From NCBI RefSeq assembly GCF_028867935.1, contig NZ_JAPQNS010000016.1, positions 1 through 64,000 on the forward strand: a DNA stretch of 64,000 bases, read 5' to 3'. The stretch comes from Flavobacterium sp. SUN052 (GTDB lineage Bacteria; Bacteroidota; Bacteroidia; Flavobacteriales; Flavobacteriaceae). This document shows, piece by piece, positions 55,052-62,354 of this stretch; positions within the stretch are counted from its first letter, which is position 1, and the number at the start of each line of letters is the position of its first letter. The notes under the pieces were generated by a model. The model saw only the letters and a program-made list of their open reading frames with translations, was not told the origin of the DNA and ran no database searches. The translations under genes and the position numbers were made by a program.

Positions 55052-56110
55052 ATGAAAAGGCACTCGTTTATCTTACTCCTGCTCCTGATGGGGCAATGGG
55101 CCGCACACGCTCAACCAACAACCAAAGCAACGCCCAAGGCCGTTAAAGACGACATGCGCGAGGCCGCCCGCGCCTTTGTAGCAACCCTTTCTGACGATCA
55201 GAAAAAGGAAGCTGCCTTCGAATTTGAGAACGAAGAGCGTTACACCTGGTATTTTACTCCGCATGAGCGTAAAGGACTGACTATGAAACGCATGACTGCC
55301 CCGCAACGGCTGGCGGCATTGGCCCTGCTCAAGTCGGGCCTAAGCGACGAGGGCTACCGGAAAGTGACTGATATCATGGATACGGAAAACGTGTTGCGCG
55401 TGGTCGAAAAACGCCCGGAGAACGATACGTATCGCGACCCGGATAATTATTTTCTGACCATTTTTGGCGATCACGATGGTGAAAATCCCTGGGGCTGGCG
55501 TTTTGAGGGACACCACATATCAGTACAGTTTTCGTCATTGACCGGCCGGGTTGTTGGCACAACGCCTTTGTTTTTCGGGAGTAATCCAGGCGAGGTACGG
55601 GCAGAAGTACCTCAGAAAGGGCGGCAAATATTGAAGAAAGAAACCGAACAGGCTTTTGCTTTGCTCGAAACATTGACGCCGGAACAGCGAAAACAGGCAA
55701 TTATAGCCTCTCAGGCCTACCCCGAGGTGGTCACAAGTAATAAACGCAAGGCGTCACTGGAGCGGATGGATGGCCTGATGCTATCGCAAATGACGGCTCA
55801 GCAACGCACCCTGTTTATGAGCTTACTCGCCACCTACCTGAATAATTACCGGGTGACGCTGGCCAAGCAACAAATGGATAAGTTGCAGAAAAGTGGCGTC
55901 GACTCCCTCCGGTTTGCCTGGGCGGGCGACCTTACTCCCCAATTAGGCGACGGTAAGGGCTGGTATTACCGCATCCACGGCCCCACCATTCTGATCGAAT
56001 ACGACAACACCCAAACCAATGCCAATCACGTACACACTGTGGTGCGGGACCTCACCAACGACTTCGGCGAGGATATGCTTAAAGAGCATTACGAAAAGAA
56101 AAAACACTGA
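55052..56110 (+). CDS. DUF3500 family protein
   Basis: 352 aa with a signal peptide (AHAQ, ending about residue 20). Matches DUF3500: AFEFENEERYTWYFTPHERKG, LTMKRMTAPQRLAALALL, GDHDGENPWGWRFEGHHIS. The pair His-His and Asp-containing motif suggests a metal-binding or catalytic site, but the family has no known activity. It starts 42 bases after the preceding gene, so the three genes 52647-56110 may be one operon. Confidence 0.87.
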   Translation: MKRHSFILLLLLMGQWAAHAQPTTKATPKAVKDDMREAARAFVATLSDDQKKEAAFEFENEERYTWYFTPHERKGLTMKRMTAPQRLAALALLKSGLSDEGYRKVTDIMDTENVLRVVEKRPENDTYRDPDNYFLTIFGDHDGENPWGWRFEGHHISVQFSSLTGRVVGTTPLFFGSNPGEVRAEVPQKGRQILKKETEQAFALLETLTPEQRKQAIIASQAYPEVVTSNKRKASLERMDGLMLSQMTAQQRTLFMSLLATYLNNYRVTLAKQQMDKLQKSGVDSLRFAWAGDLTPQLGDGKGWYYRIHGPTILIEYDNTQTNANHVHTVVRDLTNDFGEDMLKEHYEKKKH

Positions 56111-56165
56111 TTTAGTAACGAGGTGTAGGACAAGTTTGCAGTTTGATAGCAAATCGGGCCTACTA

Positions 56166-56281
56166 GCTGACGCGAGGGGCTTCGACTCCGCTCAGCCTGA
56201 CATTCTGAATGGAGTCTAAAAAGGGTAACTGAACCAAGTTGGGCTGTCAGGCTGAGCGGAGTCGAAGCCCCTCGCGTCAGC
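56166..56281. repeat. Perfect 37-bp inverted repeat
   Basis: GCTGACGCGAGGGGCTTCGA...CAGCCTGACA (56166-56202) and its exact complement (56245-56281) are separated by 42 bases. It lies between the convergent DUF3500 and formamidase genes. The inner segment GGCTTCGACTCCGCTCAGCC is a common dispersed motif in Bacteroidota as I recall. It could act as a bidirectional terminator. Confidence 0.9.
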
Positions 56282-56315
56282 AATTAAAAGGGTCTTTTCA
56301 TAAAAAGAAGATCCG

Positions 56316-57461
56316 TTACGACCAATAAGTGAATTTCTTATTAGTAAAAATTGCTTTGGGAATCATAGCGTGAACGCCCAACGTCTGGTCAACCACTTGA
56401 CTAACTTCAAAATCGACGGCTGTGCTGGCTATGGACAGGGCCTCGTTGAAGGTAAAACCCAGTTCATCTTTGATAAAGGCAACCGCCTGAGAAAGGGCAT
56501 CTTTCATCGCCAGTCGCAGGTCTTTGTCGAGACCAACGGCAATGAAATGAGTTGGTGTTTCAGCGCGGGGTTGCTTTAGGGTTTTGCCTTTGTGAACAAT
56601 AAACTTGACGGTCAGGTCGATGGCCGTCTCGATAGCCACACCGCTAACTTCGCCGTTGCCCTGCGCACCATGCCCATCGCCCGTAGTGAATAAACCCCCC
56701 GGCACCGAAACAGGCAAAAATAGCGTAGACCCTTTGGTGAGGTGTTTAATATCCAGATTACCCCCGAAAAAGCCCGGCGGAATTGAACTGACGCGACCTG
56801 TCTCGGGTGTGGGCGACAGCGCCATGACGCCCATAAACGGCTTCAACGGCATTTCAACGCCACTTTTAAACGTTGCCACTTTCCGTTTCGCATCATAACG
56901 GTACACAAAAGTCTCCCGCGTGGTAACGGCTTCAGGAATGCCACCGCCACCCGGCCAAACACTGTTGACGCCAAAATCGGCGGGTAATTGGAGGTCTAGA
57001 ATACGGATTTCCAGCGTGTCGCCGGGTTCGGCTCCCTCAATGAAAACCGGCCCCGTCAGCATGTGCCCGCGAATGCCCGAGGGTTCGGGTTTCACATTTT
57101 TCATGATGGCAATTACACCCTGCGCGTGCGCATCAAGGGACAGGTTATTTTTCGTGTAAAACTCTTCGGGATTAGTGCGGCTCACCCCCGACGGATTCAC
57201 CGTCTGAATCTCGACTACGTCCCCATCTTTCACCCGATAAATGGGCGGCACATCGACCCCGAAAAAGCCCCAGACCATATGCTCCGGCACTGATTTAACC
57301 AAGTGGTCGGGCTTGATTTTCGGCGCATTGGCAGTTTCGGTAGTAACCGGTAATGGGCTGGCAAGCAGGTCCGTTGCTGTAGTGGCAAAGGCGCCAGCCG
57401 AAAGGGCCGCCAGGCTGTTCCTGGTCGTTTTACGTAAAAAATTTCGTCTAGATGTTTTCAT
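56316..57461 (-). CDS. Acetamidase/formamidase family protein
   Basis: 381 aa with a Tat signal (SRRNFLRKTTRNSLAALSAG). FmdA/AmdA fold: PIYRVKDGDVVEIQTVNPSG, GHMLTGPVFIEGAEPGDTLE, and TGDGHGAQGNGEVSGVAIE, the typical metal-binding His/Asp cluster. Such enzymes hydrolyse small amides to ammonia and carboxylates. It is exported, so it may use external substrates. Confidence 0.9.
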   Translation of the reverse strand: MKTSRRNFLRKTTRNSLAALSAGAFATTATDLLASPLPVTTETANAPKIKPDHLVKSVPEHMVWGFFGVDVPPIYRVKDGDVVEIQTVNPSGVSRTNPEEFYTKNNLSLDAHAQGVIAIMKNVKPEPSGIRGHMLTGPVFIEGAEPGDTLEIRILDLQLPADFGVNSVWPGGGGIPEAVTTRETFVYRYDAKRKVATFKSGVEMPLKPFMGVMALSPTPETGRVSSIPPGFFGGNLDIKHLTKGSTLFLPVSVPGGLFTTGDGHGAQGNGEVSGVAIETAIDLTVKFIVHKGKTLKQPRAETPTHFIAVGLDKDLRLAMKDALSQAVAFIKDELGFTFNEALSIASTAVDFEVSQVVDQTLGVHAMIPKAIFTNKKFTYWS

Positions 57462-57615
57462 CAGGTTGTATCGTTAACGGCTGCTTTGTATAAGCCTCCT
57501 CAAGATAAAACCCGATTGGTTATTGTACTAATGGGTGTTGCTAAAAACGTTGATAATCAACGTATGCTGGGCAAAAGGCTGCCCCTAAGCCATGAATCAT
57601 AGCCACATTTGCGAA

Positions 57616-58095
57616 CTAGCCCTCAAACTTGTCTGAAAGAAATTGTTGGGCTGTCTCAATAATCTGTTCAGCCCAAGGGTTGTTAGAGCGCATTAGTAAG
57701 CCGGAATAATAAGCAAAATCTGGTCCCGTTTGCTGATGAGTTAGATGCTCGAACCCGTCGCTTGAGCGGTTGAACCACTCTGTGAATAACTTAATGCGAC
57801 CTCGTTGTTTTCCGTCTTTCGTATCACAAATATAGACAAGGACCTGCCAGGGATTATTTCTAAAGATAGAGCGGATGGCTTCAATAATGGTGAGACTAAC
57901 TCGGGCATCGTAGACTATTTTAGAAGATGATTCCTGATAAAATCCCACCATCAAAATATGGTGGCTAAAGGGCTTGTCAGGCATATAAGCCGACCCATCA
58001 ACAAAATAGACAGTATATCGAATAAATTGATCGGTAACGAAACTGTAAGTTCCGTCACTGTGCTGGCTCAGGGGATATGACGCCGGAAGAGACAA
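57616..58095 (-). CDS. DUF6169 family protein, second copy
   Basis: 159 aa. It shares the core of 25776-26285: QVLVYICDTKDGKQRGRIKL and a WFNRSS segment. The only usable start is a TTG at 58095, inside the small upstream gene; an in-frame stop lies two codons before it. Translation is therefore probably coupled to the small gene. Function unknown. Confidence 0.75.
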   Translation of the reverse strand: MSLPASYPLSQHSDGTYSFVTDQFIRYTVYFVDGSAYMPDKPFSHHILMVGFYQESSSKIVYDARVSLTIIEAIRSIFRNNPWQVLVYICDTKDGKQRGRIKLFTEWFNRSSDGFEHLTHQQTGPDFAYYSGLLMRSNNPWAEQIIETAQQFLSDKFEG

Positions 58096-58207
58096 TCTTT
58101 ATGCCAATGTCGTTTAGCGAGCCGCCTGCCTGTAATTGCTTCTCAATGCGAGCTTTGTCGGCCAGCATCTGCTTAAAAACAGGATGTATAGAAGCTTTCT
58201 TTTTCAT
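58055..58207 (-). CDS. Small protein coupled to the second DUF6169 gene
   Basis: 50 aa from the ATG at 58207: helical and charged (VFKQMLADKARIEKQLQAGG), then SLNDIGIKIVSSGVIS. It overlaps the DUF6169 gene by 41 bases in another frame. It does not obviously align with the 52-aa partner at 25631, but size, charge and position match, so it is likely a functional counterpart. Confidence 0.62.
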   Translation of the reverse strand: MKKKASIHPVFKQMLADKARIEKQLQAGGSLNDIGIKIVSSGVISPEPAQ

Positions 58208-58262
58208 ATACTCTGATCGCTAATGAGCTGTTCGATAGCAAAGTTGCAAATAAAACAGCATA

Positions 58263-58937
58263 CTATACCGATAAGTTTTGCTTCTGGTGGCTGCTCATAA
58301 ACTTGTGCCCAAAATACCGAATCGAGTCGGTCATTTTCTGAGAAAGGCTGTTCCAGAGGGAGCCAATAAGTAAACAACCCACACCAAGCCCCAATAGCAC
58401 CGCTTCATTTATCCAGAGCCGATTGGTAATGACCAGTGCCGCTCCGGCAAGGCACAGCCAGAACGGTCCCAGGCCGTGACGGTGGCGCGTCCAATACAGC
58501 ACACCAACATTTATCGCTAGTAGCCCCACCAATACCCAGATAAGCCACGGCTGATACTGCACGGATACGACACCCGTAGCCCCTAAATAGCTCATGTAGG
58601 CCGCCCAGCAAAACGGACATTTCGGGAAAAAGGCGACAAATAGCGCCGACAGAAATCGCACCGATAACTGCCCCGCACGACTGGCCTGCTGTCGCCAACT
58701 CGGAACAGCTGGGCGATGTATTAATCCGACCAGCCGGGCCGGAGTGGGCGCTGGTTGATTAACCGATAATTCCAGTACAATGCGTTCCTCAACAATCAAC
58801 TCCAACAATGCGTTGGGGTTGTCGGAGTAGGCTTCGGTCCAGGCGGGGAGCTCTTCCAGGTCGGACATGGCCTGCCGCAGGGCTTGCCGGAACCCGGGCA
58901 ACGCTGGATGCTGGGGTGGGGCGTGGAGATGCAGCAT
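58263..58937 (-). CDS. Membrane protein with CPFCW motif (MerC-like)
   Basis: 224 aa. The N-terminus (about 1-75) is soluble and begins MLHLHAPPQHP. Four hydrophobic helices follow (about 93-205). The first has FFPKCPFCWAAYMSYLG, a Cys pair like that of MerC mercury transporters and related metal-handling membrane proteins. It starts 2 bases after the stop of the hemocyanin-like gene, so the two are one transcript. A role in metal (perhaps copper) delivery is a guess. Confidence 0.7.
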   Translation of the reverse strand: MLHLHAPPQHPALPGFRQALRQAMSDLEELPAWTEAYSDNPNALLELIVEERIVLELSVNQPAPTPARLVGLIHRPAVPSWRQQASRAGQLSVRFLSALFVAFFPKCPFCWAAYMSYLGATGVVSVQYQPWLIWVLVGLLAINVGVLYWTRHRHGLGPFWLCLAGAALVITNRLWINEAVLLGLGVGCLLIGSLWNSLSQKMTDSIRYFGHKFMSSHQKQNLSV

Positions 58938-58939
58938 GG

Positions 58940-60889
58940 TCAGACTTGTTTAATGGTAATCACCCGACTGGCCATGTTGTCCTGTCCGGCAATAGTGCCA
59001 GCAATACCCGCCGGAGTGGCAAATTGTCGATTGAAAGGATACCCCAGCGGTCGGCGGTCGGGGTAATTCTGGTTGCGGGTGCCGCAAAAACTCAATGAAC
59101 CACAGTTAGCCTGCTGACTGGCAAGGTCGATGTCGGCGTTGGTGAGCATCACCATCAGACGAAATTTCATGCCCGCCGTGGTGCCCCGTGGCAACAGCAT
59201 GTGGTAGGGATAGCCACAGTTGCAACGGGCGTTGTTCGGATTAATGTTAGTCGGGTCGAAGGTAGTGCTGGCCGTTGCGGGGTTGGTTACGGCGGGCTTC
59301 CGAATGACAGACGAGTTCGTGTCGGCCCGGTAAATCACCTTCTTTTCGAGCGGGTTCAGGTCGGCCAGAAACTTGTCGAGCTCGATCCATTTGGTGCGGT
59401 CTTCAGTCTGCGTATCGGGTACTAAAAACACACGAACCGTTACCGTTGTCTTGACTGGATTCTTGTTCTCGACCCGGATAAACATACTAACCGGGTCGTG
59501 ATTGACAAACGGAAACTGGTACGAGCGCTGGGTGCCATTTACATCTCTAAATCGAATGGTGCCCGACTGCATGCGGGTAATCAGGGTATCGGTGGTCTGG
59601 CACCGCAGAGCCTGTCCGGTTGGCCCGCTGCCGGTTGCCAACACATTTCCGAAATCTTTGTTCCAGTTGGCCCCCCCGAACAATAATGATCCTGCCTGTT
59701 CAGGCGTCATGCCCGTTGGCAGGCTGGCCGTTTGACACAAAATTAAGTCGGGAGAATAGGGTAGCCCGGCGGCATCCACACTCTTGCGAAGTAGCGTTTT
59801 GGGCGCGTCAGTGCGAAAATTGTAGGGTTGCAGGCGCGTTTGCCATTGGCCGTAAATATCATCGACTCCCTGATGCCATTCCCAAAAGACCACATCGCGG
59901 ATGGCGGTGGTGGTCCGGGCCATCACGCCAAAACGATTGTCGAGATCAGAGTCGGCAATAACCATGTGGCCAAAACCGTGGTAGCCATTGTACGATTTGT
60001 TCTGAATGCCCCGCGCATTGGGTTCGATGGTTGAACCCAGCCGGTCTGCCTGAACAATTTCATTGGTGGCAGCTGTCACGTCAAACTGCCCTCCCTGTAG
60101 GTCGTTGCGAATGGCGGTGAGCAGATTTTGCTGATCGGTAACGGCGCTGACATCCATCAGAGCCAGATCAGGAGCGCGATCATCAAACGTTCGGCCCAGA
60201 CGTACATCGGGGCCGGGCGCGTACCCTACTTTTATGGGTTTTCGGAAATCGTCGTATGCTTTTACGGGTGCAATGTCCAGGGCTGTCCGTTCGGCGTTGT
60301 AGCGGGCCAGCATTTGCCGGTGCATGTAGAAAAACATTTCGCCCTGCCGCTCCAATGGGCTACTGCCATTATAAACCACATGCCAGTGTGCGTGGTGTTC
60401 ATTGAGCAGCGGGTCTTCCCGAAACCAGTCCAGTTTTGTTTCTTCGGGCGAGCCCGCAGCCACCGCCAGCCGGTTAGCACGCTCCTGTGTTGTGCCATCG
60501 CCCGTAGACGGGGCTATTAGTTCGGGGTCGGTGACTAGAATAGACGGAATTTCGAGATCGACCTGACCGTGGTGGTGCGTCACAAACACCCGGAGTGCAT
60601 GGTACAGCAAATCGGGGTGGGTTGTTTGCTCCAGCCGACGGTATTCCTGAATAACTGCCCTCAGCCCTTCCACCTCCGTTTGGGCATTTCTCACAAGGTC
60701 TTCGAAACGGTCGGCAATAGCCTCGGCCTGTTGGAGGTGAGTGGGTCTAAATTCGGAGAAAAACCGGATGGCACGTCGACCAGCGGCTGCTTCCTGCTGC
60801 CGAAACTGCTCGTATCGAGCGCGTTTTTCGGGGGTTGGCTCGGCGAAAATGGACCAGATTTCGCGGGCAATATCTTGTTCGGGAGTCAT
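58940..60889 (-). CDS. Hemocyanin/prophenoloxidase-like type-3 copper protein
   Basis: 649 aa, the length of arthropod hemocyanin subunits. All three of their domains are recognisable. N-terminal helical domain: FFSEFRPTHLQQAEAIADRF and LYHALRVFVTHH...IPSILVTDPEL. Copper domain: CuA LNEHHAHWHVVY then EMFFYMHRQMLARYNAER; CuB NGYHGFGHMVIADSDL then IRDVVFWEWHQGVDDIYG, giving three His for each copper. C-terminal beta domain: YPYHMLLPRGTTAGMKFRLM and CGTRNQNYPDRRPLGYPFNR, nearly the arthropod signature. No signal peptide is visible. It may bind oxygen or oxidise phenols; which one is not shown. The neighbours are MBL, protease and CPFCW membrane-protein genes. Confidence 0.88.
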   Translation of the reverse strand: MTPEQDIAREIWSIFAEPTPEKRARYEQFRQQEAAAGRRAIRFFSEFRPTHLQQAEAIADRFEDLVRNAQTEVEGLRAVIQEYRRLEQTTHPDLLYHALRVFVTHHHGQVDLEIPSILVTDPELIAPSTGDGTTQERANRLAVAAGSPEETKLDWFREDPLLNEHHAHWHVVYNGSSPLERQGEMFFYMHRQMLARYNAERTALDIAPVKAYDDFRKPIKVGYAPGPDVRLGRTFDDRAPDLALMDVSAVTDQQNLLTAIRNDLQGGQFDVTAATNEIVQADRLGSTIEPNARGIQNKSYNGYHGFGHMVIADSDLDNRFGVMARTTTAIRDVVFWEWHQGVDDIYGQWQTRLQPYNFRTDAPKTLLRKSVDAAGLPYSPDLILCQTASLPTGMTPEQAGSLLFGGANWNKDFGNVLATGSGPTGQALRCQTTDTLITRMQSGTIRFRDVNGTQRSYQFPFVNHDPVSMFIRVENKNPVKTTVTVRVFLVPDTQTEDRTKWIELDKFLADLNPLEKKVIYRADTNSSVIRKPAVTNPATASTTFDPTNINPNNARCNCGYPYHMLLPRGTTAGMKFRLMVMLTNADIDLASQQANCGSLSFCGTRNQNYPDRRPLGYPFNRQFATPAGIAGTIAGQDNMASRVITIKQV

Positions 60890-60931
60890 GGTTGTAGAGG
60901 TTAGTTGTTAGTAGTGGTGGGATTGGCTCTG

Positions 60932-62341
60932 TCAGCGCACAACAAATTCTGTCCAGAGAGGGCGGTCAATTCCTTTGGTAGTCGGTCGGCGGTCGGGGCT
61001 TTGAACAACGGCTTTCTGGAATGCCTTCCACTCGGCGGTTGTCAGTGCGGGTGGGCGGGGAGTACCGGGCACTTTCGGAAAAGGACTATCGGCCTGAATG
61101 ATACGCCCTCTCGTTTTGGCTTGTAAACGGGTATAAAGGCTCCCAAAAGGCATTTTCCAGTGTTTGGTATTCTGAGCAAAGTCGGCATCGACCGGAATCA
61201 TCGCGACCAGGTGGGGCGAAGTCATCCGCTCTAAGCCCAGTTCTTTAAGCGTGGCGTTGTGACTGCCGTGATGCCCTACTTTATAAAAAACAGTGCGGGT
61301 TAATAACTCATGCATGGTCAGGGTAGGGAAGTCGGTCCAGGTGCATTTGTCCCACGAGAGCCAGTTTCCCACCTGAGCATCGCCCGGAAAGAGCAGCACC
61401 TTCCCCGAATCGACTAGTTCAATGGCTATTGCCAGACTGGTGTTGTTTGTATCACTGTCGAGTTGCAGCGCCAGATTGCCAAGGGCATGAAGCCAGTCGT
61501 CATCAATTCGGCGGTAGTCATCGGTGGGGTTCGTGTAAATAGGCTCCAGATGAGGATCAATGGCGTCAGTTCGGTAAGACGCATCGAAGGGCACGCTGTC
61601 GAGTCGTTCGCGTTCCGAGCTGTCGTCGTTATCCCAGGCGGGCACCATCAGGCTGTAGTTGGTGCGGTCGTTCCCGGCGAAACTGTATACTTCAGGATTG
61701 GCTTTGGTTGGGTCACTTTTTAGAATGAGGTCGGAGCGGGGTGGGCCGAGAATGTAAAATCGGACGTTGGGGAGTCCGTCCATCGCAGCCACCGTACCCG
61801 GTTCTTTGTAGTCTACCGGAAAGGTTTTCAGGTATTGCAGCGCCTGTTGATTCACGCCGGGCTGTCCGGCAGCTGCCAGCATGCCATCGAAACCGGTAAA
61901 CTCCATCACCGATTCGACCGCTGAAAGCGCATCCGCGCTGAACTGCCGCCGGGTGTCGGTTTTTAGTTGCGCCACCGTCTGGTCCAGCTGTGCTGCGAAA
62001 CTGCGCATAGTTCCTTTCAGCTTTTCGGCCATGGGGTCGCCGGGCTTTTCGGTCCAGGCCAGCCACACTTGTCCAATTTTTATGCTGGCTTTGAATACTT
62101 CCTGAGCATAGGTGAAGCCCGACAGGTGATCCTGATGCTCGTGGGTGGCCACTACCACGTCAATAAACCCGTCTGTGGTTTCGGCAATGCTGCTGACCAC
62201 TGCTTTGAGCGTATCACGTTCGGCATCGGACCCGCGAAACAGGCCACAGTCGATGAGCAGAAAACGGGGGCGGTCGGGCGCTTCAAACTTAAGTAGAAAG
62301 CAATCGCCAAGACCAACATTGTACATTCGGATGGTAACCAT
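60932..62341 (-). CDS. Metallo-beta-lactamase-fold hydrolase
   Basis: 469 aa. The start is the ATG at 62341 (VTIRMYNVGLGDCFLLKF). Metal motifs: VVVATHEHQDHLSG (HxHxDH), LLFPGDAQVG (Asp) and YKVGHHGSHNA (His), in the ComEC-like order. No membrane segments or signal. The family includes nucleases and other hydrolases; the substrate is unknown. It starts 13 bases after the protease stop and ends 42 bases before the hemocyanin-like gene. Confidence 0.88.
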   Translation of the reverse strand: MVTIRMYNVGLGDCFLLKFEAPDRPRFLLIDCGLFRGSDAERDTLKAVVSSIAETTDGFIDVVVATHEHQDHLSGFTYAQEVFKASIKIGQVWLAWTEKPGDPMAEKLKGTMRSFAAQLDQTVAQLKTDTRRQFSADALSAVESVMEFTGFDGMLAAAGQPGVNQQALQYLKTFPVDYKEPGTVAAMDGLPNVRFYILGPPRSDLILKSDPTKANPEVYSFAGNDRTNYSLMVPAWDNDDSSERERLDSVPFDASYRTDAIDPHLEPIYTNPTDDYRRIDDDWLHALGNLALQLDSDTNNTSLAIAIELVDSGKVLLFPGDAQVGNWLSWDKCTWTDFPTLTMHELLTRTVFYKVGHHGSHNATLKELGLERMTSPHLVAMIPVDADFAQNTKHWKMPFGSLYTRLQAKTRGRIIQADSPFPKVPGTPRPPALTTAEWKAFQKAVVQSPDRRPTTKGIDRPLWTEFVVR

Positions 62342-62354
62342 AGGAAAAGAGTAT

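Noticed and set aside
59620..60520. Several open frames of 70-130 codons opposite the hemocyanin-like gene
   Set aside because: Shadows of a GC-rich coding strand; the minus frame has all the conserved motifs.
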